A stretch of 64,000 bases of DNA from an uncultured Spirochaetales bacterium. Its GTDB lineage: Bacteria; Spirochaetota; Spirochaetia; Sphaerochaetales; Sphaerochaetaceae. Each line of letters begins with the position of its first letter. The stretch's first letter is position 1. The translations under genes and the position numbers were made by a program. The notes beneath the pieces are model-generated. The model was given only the letters and a program-made list of their open reading frames with translations. It did not search any database and had not been told where the DNA came from. The DNA lies in the NCBI GenBank assembly GCA_949285905.1, contig CASDZV010000088.1, positions 1-64,000 of the forward strand, read 5' to 3'. Of this stretch, positions 42,398-49,565 are shown one piece after another.

Positions 42398-44515
42398 CTA
42401 TATAAATCGTTCGGCATCTCGACAACAGCAAGAGTTGTTATTCATTTTCACCCCATTAGCAATTATCCTGCAATACAGACCATCAAGTTCCGCACGCATT
42501 GATGCTGTATTCACCCTGTCTATCTGCTTCCGGATGTATTCCAGGTCAGAATCCTGCACATAGCCGTTCTTCACAAGAAATCTTATCGCCGTCATGTTCA
42601 TATATTTGAACGCTGTCATCACCGGCGTGAAACCATAATTATCAGTTAAGAGGAAAGCTTTCTTGTCTTTTATATTTCCAATGATATTCCAGGCTTCTTC
42701 ATCAACTCTGAAAGAGCGAGCAGCTAAATGAATGGCAGTTTCACCTATCTTGTTCTGGATTGCCCCATTAACTCCATGATTGATTAGGAAAGATAGCTTC
42801 TTGTTATTATCCCAGTTGTCCCAATATGCACGGATTGCATACATCAGAGCTGTGTCTCCAGCCCAATCTGTCGCATTAATTCCTATACCAGCTTTTAATA
42901 TGTCGTCAAAAAGCTCTGGATCATACCTGTAACTGATTAGATGCATCAGAACATTGCTTCCATCCTTTATGAAGACAGCTTTCTGGAGAGCATCGCAATC
43001 TTTCAAAAGCTTCTTGAAGATATCTTTGAACACCTCTCTTCGATATCCCTCAGCAAAACACAAAGCATCAACAACTGCAGGGATATATTCATGTAGATCA
43101 TAATCAACTATGCCTTCAATGCGTTTCTGAAATTCACGGTAAAAGTGTGTAGTACAAAAGCTTCCATTCCTATTTATATTATCAACCTGTACATCAGAAT
43201 TTCCGAACAGTTCAAAAACTTCCTCACCCGCACCATAAGTACTCAAATAATAAAGTGCATTGTTTCCATCATCATCAACTAACCATGGTTCCTTCGTGAA
43301 TTCTAAAATCGTCTTGTATAGTTCTGGGAGAAAATATCTGCCATATAGAATTTCACTTGCATACATGAGCAGAGTTTTTCCCTCGTCATCACGAAAGGAA
43401 AAGACTTCTTCCGGAAAGAATGCGGATAATCTTCTGAATTCTGAGCAGAATTTCCTTTCCGCAGTCGGCAATTCTCTTTGATTAAAATACTGCCCGCTCT
43501 CTTTGCATGTCCTTGTATATCTCAGAAATGAAACGGCTATATAAAAAAGCTCTTTAATTTCGGCCTTGTAGCCATTTTCCAGAAGCCAGCAAATTTTATT
43601 AAAGCTTTCAATATCCATAGTGTCATCTGATGGCAGTTCTGCAAGTCCGAATAAATCATCCTCGATATATGACTCGGCTCTGTACGTATCTCCGCATTTC
43701 AATAAAAAGGTAACAATCTCGTCCATGGATGTATCTTGCAGATTAATTGCCGTTTTCAGAAGCGAAGTACTCCCCGGCATTATCGGCCCTGGTTTTCCAG
43801 GATATCCGAGTATTGAGACAAATTTCTCCACAACATCTAACCTTCCAGTCTTGATGAAATATTTTGAAAGTTCCTGCCATTCATTCTTTCTGAGGGACTC
43901 CCTTACCTTGCTGTCTTCGAGTGCAGAAAGCAAAAATGAAGTGAAAGGACATTCATCCGGCTGCAAAACAGTATGTTCAAAGACTATCCTATGTCCCTCC
44001 CATTGCCGTTCATTCTCTGGAGTATCAATGATCAAGAACCTGAGATTGTTTTCCTCACTAAGGAACTGCCGAATCTGTGTTTTCTCATATTGGCCCAGAT
44101 CTCTACCATCAATAATGAAAAACCTGTTAAATGGTTTATTTTGCATCAATGCGAGTCCAGCAGATACATTACAACTCTCTGCCCATGAAAAGTGATCAAG
44201 CCCAGACTCTTCTGTGACAAAAACGATGTTCAGATCCTCAAACATTATGACTGATATTGCTGCTAGAACTGCAGTGCACCAGTAATCAGGAGATATCATT
44301 ATCCTTATGTCCTTATCTTTATGTAAAAACCAACGATAACTTCCTCTGCTGTAACAGGTAATATTGTATTGTGCCTCACCATCTTTTATAGCAGCACGTA
44401 TACACAAATTACGAAAGTCTTCAAATATTCCACAAAATGGCTCACGGGACAGCTGGTGAGCATAGTTTCCTGTAATTCGCGCAGTGAAATCAGATATGTT
44501 TGTTTGTCTATTCAT
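42398..44515 (-). CDS. Ankyrin-repeat protein ANK-B
   Basis: 705 residues. Residues about 60-190 form an alpha/beta region with hydrophobic strands (IRIMISPDYWCTAVLAAISV, LNIVFVTEE, RFFIIDGRDLGQYEKT, LRFLIIDTPENER). The order of strands resembles a P-loop ATPase, but there is no Walker A motif. The rest is helical and ends in ankyrin repeats (GKTLLMYASEILYG, GNNALYYLSTYGAGEEVFELFG, GDTALMYAIRAYW, GETAIHLAARSF, GFTPVMTAFKYMNMTAIRFLVKNGY). The final 15 residues contain CCC. The start (MNRQ) lies 6 bases after TATCAT in the shared promoter; GAGGT directly abuts the ATG, too close to be a normal binding site. Confidence 0.75.
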   Translation of the reverse strand: MNRQTNISDFTARITGNYAHQLSREPFCGIFEDFRNLCIRAAIKDGEAQYNITCYSRGSYRWFLHKDKDIRIMISPDYWCTAVLAAISVIMFEDLNIVFVTEESGLDHFSWAESCNVSAGLALMQNKPFNRFFIIDGRDLGQYEKTQIRQFLSEENNLRFLIIDTPENERQWEGHRIVFEHTVLQPDECPFTSFLLSALEDSKVRESLRKNEWQELSKYFIKTGRLDVVEKFVSILGYPGKPGPIMPGSTSLLKTAINLQDTSMDEIVTFLLKCGDTYRAESYIEDDLFGLAELPSDDTMDIESFNKICWLLENGYKAEIKELFYIAVSFLRYTRTCKESGQYFNQRELPTAERKFCSEFRRLSAFFPEEVFSFRDDEGKTLLMYASEILYGRYFLPELYKTILEFTKEPWLVDDDGNNALYYLSTYGAGEEVFELFGNSDVQVDNINRNGSFCTTHFYREFQKRIEGIVDYDLHEYIPAVVDALCFAEGYRREVFKDIFKKLLKDCDALQKAVFIKDGSNVLMHLISYRYDPELFDDILKAGIGINATDWAGDTALMYAIRAYWDNWDNNKKLSFLINHGVNGAIQNKIGETAIHLAARSFRVDEEAWNIIGNIKDKKAFLLTDNYGFTPVMTAFKYMNMTAIRFLVKNGYVQDSDLEYIRKQIDRVNTASMRAELDGLYCRIIANGVKMNNNSCCCRDAERFI

Positions 44516-44521
44516 ACCTCA

Positions 44522-44554
44522 ATGATAAAACTTATGTGTACAATTTTCTGAACA
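44522..44554 (-). promoter_or_regulatory. ANK-B promoter with island operator
   Basis: Read on the minus strand: TGTTCAGAAAATTGTACA (44554-44537), 9 bp, TATCAT (44527-44522), then 6 bp to the ATG. The operator covers the -35 position. Confidence 0.7.
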
Positions 44555-44563
44555 GTAGAATCT

Positions 44564-45565
44564 TTATTTCTTGTATCTTTGAATCATGGACTCAAGCTCT
44601 TCCTTCACTTGTTCCCTCATGTTCTCAGGCTTGAGCAGAGTGGCACTTGAGCCCATACTCATAAGCCATTTCTGAAGACCATAGGAACTTGCTGTCTTGA
44701 GTGTGAATAGATAGTTTCCATCTTCACGCTGTCTGAATGTAACACTCTCTGGCCAGGCTTTCTGAATCTCATACCATCCCTGATATTCATCAATCAGAAC
44801 CTCCGCGATGAATGGTTTTTCTGTCTGGTAGAAAGGGAACGGATCATCAAAATCATTGCACTGTTCTGGCTCTGGATAATCTTCCTTTTTAAGCTTTACC
44901 AGCCTGACGATTCTTGATAACGCCAACAGCTGTCTCTGTCCATAGATGTTGATAACTTCAGCGTAGACCGCACCGTCCTGCACGATGACTTTGTTCGGAT
45001 AGATATCATATTCCACCTCAGCCTCTGAGTTTCTGCTTTCATAGACTACATGACACTTAATTCTTTTCTCTGAGGATTCAAGAAGGAGAAGCAACGTCTT
45101 GAAGTATTCTGGAGAAAGCTTGAAAAATGAACCGAACCTTGAGAAAAGAGGCTTGATTTCTGTCTTTGTCTTCGGATTAATTACCATTCTCAGCCTGGAA
45201 ATGAATTCAGAACCACACATCTCCATAAGAGGTGATGTTGAAGATGCTGTTTCCAGAACGAAATTAAGGAAACGGATATCGTCTTCACTCAACACTCCGC
45301 TGACAATGCTGTTCTTCCATCTGGCTGCTGTATCAGGTTCAATCTTGTACAGCATCTTTCTGCTTCCATCCACTGATTTCTCTGTATAATATGCAAAGCC
45401 CATTTCATCCAAAGTCTCAAGCACATTGAAAGCTGAAGAACGATTATTAACTCCCAGAATGTCCATTATCTCATATATCGTACATCCCCTTTCTTCTCTT
45501 TCTGTAATCAGAGAGGCAACAGCAAATACCTTGGCAAATCGTGACCATACTTTTCCTTCTTTCAT
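44564..45565 (-). CDS. WYL-domain transcriptional regulator
   Basis: 333 residues. A winged-helix HTH lies at about 15-65 (CTIYEIMDILGVNNRSSAFNVLETLDEMGFAYY). A WYL domain spans about 150-225 (IKCHVVYESRNSEAEVEYDIYPNKVIVQDGAVYAEVINIYGQRQLLALSRI), followed by a WCX-like C-terminus (FIAEVLIDEYQGWYEIQKAWPESVTFRQREDGNYLFTLKTA). Such proteins often repress defence operons (BrxR, CapW) and sense a nucleic-acid or nucleotide ligand. GAGGT lies 6 bases before the ATG. It is divergent from ANK-C, and the operator lies between them, so it probably controls itself, ANK-C and, through the same site, ANK-A and ANK-B. Confidence 0.85.
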   Translation of the reverse strand: MKEGKVWSRFAKVFAVASLITEREERGCTIYEIMDILGVNNRSSAFNVLETLDEMGFAYYTEKSVDGSRKMLYKIEPDTAARWKNSIVSGVLSEDDIRFLNFVLETASSTSPLMEMCGSEFISRLRMVINPKTKTEIKPLFSRFGSFFKLSPEYFKTLLLLLESSEKRIKCHVVYESRNSEAEVEYDIYPNKVIVQDGAVYAEVINIYGQRQLLALSRIVRLVKLKKEDYPEPEQCNDFDDPFPFYQTEKPFIAEVLIDEYQGWYEIQKAWPESVTFRQREDGNYLFTLKTASSYGLQKWLMSMGSSATLLKPENMREQVKEELESMIQRYKK

Positions 45566-45585
45566 ATTTGTACCTCGATTGAAAG

Positions 45586-45631
45586 ATTATCGCACTACTG
45601 TACAGGATTTTAAACACTTATTGGTTACCAT
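45586..45631. promoter_or_regulatory. Divergent WYL / ANK-C promoters with island operator
   Basis: For ANK-C: TGTACAGGATTTTAAACA (45599-45616), 9 bp, TACCAT (45626-45631), 6 bp to the ATG. For WYL on the minus strand: an extended -10 TGC-GATAAT (GATAAT at 45591-45586), with its -35 position falling inside the same operator. One bound regulator could block both promoters. Confidence 0.7.
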
Positions 45632-45637
45632 GGAGCC

Positions 45638-47566
45638 ATGAATAGAGAAGTAGAGAAATATTACATTAATCGTATCGATGAAAACCACTCTGTAAATTTC
45701 ATCAAAGAAGCTCTTGTTACTGGAATCAGGTCGGACAACGTCGAACTTACCAGAAAAGCAGCAAAAGCATTGCATTTCTCTGGCAAATTCTATGGGTACT
45801 TTTCTCCACTGGAATTTGCCATTAAAGAAATGGCTTCAGCAGAAGTAATCAGTACACTGCTAGGGGCAGGATATGAACTATCCAAGCCTTGCCATGATCT
45901 CACACCATTTGATGGATCTCCTCAAAAGCTTATGGATTTATGGATGGAAACCAGTGGGAAAACAAAAGAAGAAGCCTTAGTGGTTCTTGCTGCTGATATC
46001 AACTACTTCTTCCATGTGATAAGGACTGATTATTCCTGCTACAGGATTTCTTATGACATAGATGCAGATGACAGGTACAAGCCCTGCTTCTGGAACTATC
46101 TTGATGAATGGATGTCTGCTTTTATCAGGCTTCTGGCCGAGAATAAGAAACTTGAAATCGTAGATTCATATTTTGTAAGGAGCATCATTGAAAATGAGGA
46201 ACTGAGGAAATCATTTATTACCTTCTTTGACCTGCTCTCTTCAGATATAAATGATGATGATCTTTCCTGGTACATCAACATAGCTGTCGCTGATGATAAT
46301 GAATACGTTTTTGAGCAGCTTATAAATCACAGACCGGAACTTTTGAATCGAATCGATTGCTATCCATCACGAAGCAAAATGATTCTGAAGTGTCTCTTTG
46401 ACAACGGTATCCTTCTCCCTGGTACAGATGAAGGATTCAATGCATTCATTCCCCGCATTGCATTCGGAGAGAATGATAAGGAAATCCTGTTTGCAATTGC
46501 ACACCCATCATATTCAATACGCACATCGGAAGAAGGAAAAACATCGTTGATGTATGCAATAGAGAATAAGGATTTTCCTGTCGAGCTATATAAGCTCCTC
46601 ATCGCCTCACCTGAGGATGTCAACAAACAGGATGAAGATGGAAGGACAGCCCTGCATTACATGGCAAAGACTGAATATCCTGAGTGCATGGAAAACCTTC
46701 TGGAACTTGGTGCAGATCCATTCATTACAGATAACAGAGGGAACAATGTCCTGCACATCCTTGCAGAAAACAAAGAAGGTCTCTCAATTGATATTTTCAG
46801 TGATTGCATCTCGCACCTTCCCCAAAAACTTCTCAACATGGAAAACAGCAATGGTATGACACCAATTACTCTATTTTTCCAAAGGCTGACAGGAACAGAG
46901 GAAGATCTCTATAAGAAACTTTCTTTTAATCAATTTCTTGAACAGTATCTTGTCTCTCCGGAGTCTTTGAATGGGAATATCCTTATAGGTGGCATAGTTA
47001 ATGAGGCAAGATTTCAGACACTCTCATTGGTACGGAATCACATAATCAGACAACTCACCGACAGGGAAATTGAACATGAAGTGGTCACCGACAAAACACC
47101 AGAGGATACTGTGTCCCTGCTTGAGAAACTTGCGGATGACAGTAATGATATTTTTCATCTTGTAGTTATAGACGAAATCTATGATTGTCAGAGCCCGGAA
47201 CTTGGAGTACGGTTTGAATATGCCATAAATCGTCTGGTTGGAAATACAGACGTCCTCATCATTGCAGCTTCAAAATTCAGCTCAGCTGACATAATCACCG
47301 ACATAATCCAGCATGCATTCCCATACAGGATTACGTCAAAGCAGTCTAGTGACCTTAACAGCAAGATTTTCATCGATGAGGATTATGCTGCATATATCGC
47401 CAAGGATGAAGCCATCATCAAAGGCTTCGGTGACGATCTCCTGCTATGCGATCTTGAATCAAATGAAAAGGAAAGCGAGGAAATGGATGAAGATTCCATC
47501 GTTCTTGCTGAAGCCGAAAGAATCCTGGACAAGCATTTATCTGCCTTCAAGGAGCTTGCAAAATGA
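45638..47566 (+). CDS. Ankyrin protein ANK-C with degenerate FtsK-like domain
   Basis: 642 residues. The N-terminus (MNREVEKYY) and about 290 helical residues lead into ankyrin repeats at about 299-415 (GKTSLMYAIENKDFPVELYKLL, GRTALHYMAKTEYPECMENLLELGADP, GNNVLHILAE, GMTPITLF). The C-terminal region (446-606) follows the FtsK/SpoIIIE motor core. GNILIGGIVNEARFQTLSL stands where FtsK has its Walker A strand and GTTGSGKS loop, but the Gly-Lys-Ser is lost. LVVIDEIYD (508-516) is a good Walker B, and LIIAASKFSSADIITDII plus FPYRITSKQSSDLNSKIFID align with LIxATQRPSVDVITG and the following FtsK segment. It overlaps doc by 4 bp (ATGA). Confidence 0.75.
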   Translation: MNREVEKYYINRIDENHSVNFIKEALVTGIRSDNVELTRKAAKALHFSGKFYGYFSPLEFAIKEMASAEVISTLLGAGYELSKPCHDLTPFDGSPQKLMDLWMETSGKTKEEALVVLAADINYFFHVIRTDYSCYRISYDIDADDRYKPCFWNYLDEWMSAFIRLLAENKKLEIVDSYFVRSIIENEELRKSFITFFDLLSSDINDDDLSWYINIAVADDNEYVFEQLINHRPELLNRIDCYPSRSKMILKCLFDNGILLPGTDEGFNAFIPRIAFGENDKEILFAIAHPSYSIRTSEEGKTSLMYAIENKDFPVELYKLLIASPEDVNKQDEDGRTALHYMAKTEYPECMENLLELGADPFITDNRGNNVLHILAENKEGLSIDIFSDCISHLPQKLLNMENSNGMTPITLFFQRLTGTEEDLYKKLSFNQFLEQYLVSPESLNGNILIGGIVNEARFQTLSLVRNHIIRQLTDREIEHEVVTDKTPEDTVSLLEKLADDSNDIFHLVVIDEIYDCQSPELGVRFEYAINRLVGNTDVLIIAASKFSSADIITDIIQHAFPYRITSKQSSDLNSKIFIDEDYAAYIAKDEAIIKGFGDDLLLCDLESNEKESEEMDEDSIVLAEAERILDKHLSAFKELAK

Positions 47567-47961
47567 TTGGTATAGCAAAAGAACAAATTTACTCAATACA
47601 TGAGATGGTTATAAAAAGGACAGGAGGTTCTCTTGGAGTGATAAACGATTCACTGATAGATTCTGCTATCAATAACATCTGGCAGACTTTTGATGGAATA
47701 GAGTTATATCCAACACTGACTGAAAAAGGCACCAGACTTGGTTATGCTTTAGTTAATAACCATTCATTCATGGATGGAAACAAGCGAATTGGGGTTCTTG
47801 TAATGCTTACCTTTTTCGCTATCAATCAGATGAAAGTAATCTGCAATGATGATGACATCACAGAAATCGGCATTTCTCTTGCATCTGGGACTATGGATTT
47901 CGCAGACCTCCTTGATTGGGTGAAAACACATTCATCTGTTTGCGGTTCTGTACAGACATGA
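47563..47961 (+). CDS. doc: Doc/Fic-family toxin
   Basis: 132 residues, the size of Doc (126). The Fic motif NHSFMDGNKRIGVLVML is complete (HxFxDGNKR), so it should be an active kinase/AMP-transferase-type enzyme; phage P1 Doc phosphorylates EF-Tu and stops translation. The usual Phd antitoxin is absent. Instead the start overlaps the end of ANK-C by 4 bp, which suggests that ANK-C controls or neutralises it. The stop is followed after 31 bp by the zinc-finger gene. Confidence 0.88.
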   Translation: MIGIAKEQIYSIHEMVIKRTGGSLGVINDSLIDSAINNIWQTFDGIELYPTLTEKGTRLGYALVNNHSFMDGNKRIGVLVMLTFFAINQMKVICNDDDITEIGISLASGTMDFADLLDWVKTHSSVCGSVQT

Positions 47962-47992
47962 AGCATACTGAAAATAAATCGGAGGTTCGAAT

Positions 47993-48244
47993 ATGGCAAA
48001 CTATTACTGCAAACATTGTGGACAGAAATTCTCAAGTGTGAATTCACTGACATCACACAGCTGCCCAAGACATCCCAATGGAATGTTTAAGGGAAAGCAC
48101 GAACTGTATGAAGGCAGTGAAAAATCAAAATACACTTGCAAGTATTGCGGACAAACCTTTTCCTCTATCAAGAGCATGACAGATCATAGCTGTCCAAGAC
48201 ATCCTGATGGTGTTTTTAAGGGGAAACATTCTCCTGCTTTATAG
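47993..48244 (+). CDS. Double zinc-finger miniprotein
   Basis: 83 residues made of two near-identical units: YYCKHCGQKFSSVNSLTSH, SCPRHPNGMFKGKH, then YTCKYCGQTFSSIKSMTDH, SCPRHPDGVFKGKH. Each has Cys-x2-Cys-x12-His-x-Cys-x2-His, close to a C2H2 finger with an extra Cys. CGGAGG lies 9-10 bases before the ATG. It is the last gene of the ANK-C-doc transcript and could bind DNA, RNA or the partner proteins. I cannot name a family; similar short repeats occur in other gut bacteria as far as I recall. Confidence 0.75.
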   Translation: MANYYCKHCGQKFSSVNSLTSHSCPRHPNGMFKGKHELYEGSEKSKYTCKYCGQTFSSIKSMTDHSCPRHPDGVFKGKHSPAL

Positions 48245-48261
48245 GTTCTGCGTTCATCGCT

Positions 48262-48322
48262 CATCGCTCACTCATAAGCATATTGACACTCTGATCGGGA
48301 AAATCAGACAAATGTGATGCAC
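48262..48322 (+). repeat. 61-bp direct repeat, right copy
   Basis: Copy of 35931-35991 with one mismatch. It begins 18 bp after the zinc-finger stop and is a fragment of ddc with no gene attached. TCATCGC is also repeated in tandem at its left edge (48254-48267). Confidence 0.95.
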
Positions 48323-48324
48323 AA

Positions 48325-48366
48325 CTCCAGATGATCTGAAATACATTGCTTTTACATCATCTGGAG
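48325..48366 (+). terminator. Inverted repeat, probable original ddc terminator
   Basis: CTCCAGATGAT (48325-48335) and ATCATCTGGAG (48356-48366) form an 11-bp perfect stem, starting 2 bp after the repeat. Its place after a ddc end fragment fits a former ddc terminator. The T-run is weak (AATAATAATTT). GGAGA of its 3' arm also serves as ribosome-binding site for the next gene. Confidence 0.6.
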
Positions 48367-48380
48367 AGAATAATAATTTC

Positions 48381-49523
48381 ATGAAGTACAGAAGACTCGG
48401 AAAGACAGAACTCTCGATCAGCGAAATCGGATTCGGTGGCGAATGGATGGAGCGCCATACGAAAGACGAAGTCAAGGCCATCGTACAATATGCAGAAAGC
48501 AAGGGAATCAATATTCTTGACTGCTGGATGTCCAATCCTGAAGTGAGATCAAACCTGGGTGAGGCCATACTCGGCAGAAGAGAGAAATGGATCATTCAGG
48601 GGCACATCGGGTCCACGTGGCAGAACGGACAGTATGTGAAATCGAGGGATCTCGGAAAAGTCAGGGAAGCTTTTCAGGATCTTCTTGACCGGTTTCATAC
48701 AGACTACATTGATATAGGGATGATACATTTCGTTGACGAGCTCTCAGAGCTTGAGAGGATTGTCAATGGTGAATTCTACAGCTTCGTGAAGTCACTCAAG
48801 GAAAAGGGCTGCATCAGGCATATAGGAATGAGCACCCATAATCCGCAGGTTGCAAAAGCCGCTGCAGAGAATCAGATTGTCGAAATGCTGCTCTTCAGCG
48901 TGAATCCAGCTTTCGATATGCTCCCTGCTTCAGAGAATCTCGATGATTACTTCACACCATCTTATTACAAAGATACAGGTGGCATCACACCGGAGAGAGC
49001 TGAGCTTTACAGAATCTGCGAGCAGAATGATGTAGGAATGACTGTGATGAAAGGCTACGCGGGCGGACGGCTACTCAATGCAGGCACATCACCTTTTGCA
49101 GTTGCTCTCACACCTGTGCAATGCATACATTATGCTCTCACACGCCCTTCTGTTGCCAGCATCCTTGCAGGATTTGACTCAATTAAGCACATCGATGATG
49201 CAATAGCATATGAGACAGCATCGGAAGAAGAGAAGGATTATGCCACAGTACTTGCAAATGCTCCACGCCACGCGTATTCAGGACAGTGCACATACTGCGG
49301 ACACTGCGCTCCATGCCCGCACGGCATCGATATCGCTATGGTGAACAAGCTTCTCGATCTCGCACTCATGCAGCAGGAAGTGCCCGCGTCACTGAAGGCA
49401 CACTACAAAAGCCTCAAAGCAAACGGCAAGGACTGCACAAGATGCAGAAGCTGTGAAAAGAGATGCCCTTTCGGCGTAAATATCTCTGAGCGTATGAAAA
49501 AGGCCGAAGAAGTATTTCTATAG
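48381..49523 (+). CDS. Aldo/keto reductase with C-terminal 4Fe-4S ferredoxin domain
   Basis: 380 residues. YRRLGKTELSISEIGFGG and GINILDCWMSNPEVR begin the (beta/alpha)8 barrel of the aldo/keto reductase family. The C-terminus has two Cys clusters, CTYCGHCAPCPHGIDI and CTRCRSCEKRCPFGVNI, binding one or two 4Fe-4S clusters. Such fused enzymes are common in anaerobes and are thought to couple carbonyl reduction to ferredoxin-type electron transfer; the substrate is unknown. Before the island arrived it probably stood directly behind the dat-ddc operon. Confidence 0.9.
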   Translation: MKYRRLGKTELSISEIGFGGEWMERHTKDEVKAIVQYAESKGINILDCWMSNPEVRSNLGEAILGRREKWIIQGHIGSTWQNGQYVKSRDLGKVREAFQDLLDRFHTDYIDIGMIHFVDELSELERIVNGEFYSFVKSLKEKGCIRHIGMSTHNPQVAKAAAENQIVEMLLFSVNPAFDMLPASENLDDYFTPSYYKDTGGITPERAELYRICEQNDVGMTVMKGYAGGRLLNAGTSPFAVALTPVQCIHYALTRPSVASILAGFDSIKHIDDAIAYETASEEEKDYATVLANAPRHAYSGQCTYCGHCAPCPHGIDIAMVNKLLDLALMQQEVPASLKAHYKSLKANGKDCTRCRSCEKRCPFGVNISERMKKAEEVFL

Positions 49524-49532
49524 TGAAAGAAC

Positions 49533-49560
49533 GAGGGCAGGAAAACACACTGCCCTCTTT
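49533..49560. terminator. Terminator between convergent genes
   Basis: GAGGGCAG (49533-49540) and CTGCCCTC (49550-49557) form a perfect 8-bp stem followed by TTT. It stands between the stop codons of the reductase and valS. Confidence 0.75.
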
Positions 49561-49565
49561 GCTTA

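Larger units (their letters stand above)
35992..48261. mobile_element. Genomic island of about 12.3 kb inserted at the 3' end of ddc
   Basis: The segment is bounded by the 61-bp direct repeats and is visibly richer in A+T than its flanks. It carries ANK-A, two DUF262 genes, ANK-B, a WYL regulator, ANK-C, Doc and a zinc-finger protein. Immediately right of the second repeat stands a strong hairpin that would be the natural ddc terminator, and left of it the ddc gene is intact, as when an element restores the 3' end of its target gene. No integrase, transposase or recombination-directionality gene is present, so the element is either mobilised in trans or has lost that module. Confidence 0.75.

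Noticed and set aside
35992-48261. Integrase, transposase or phage structural genes in the island
   Set aside because: Every sizeable frame was checked; none resembles a recombinase or phage protein. The island call rests on the direct repeats and content only.
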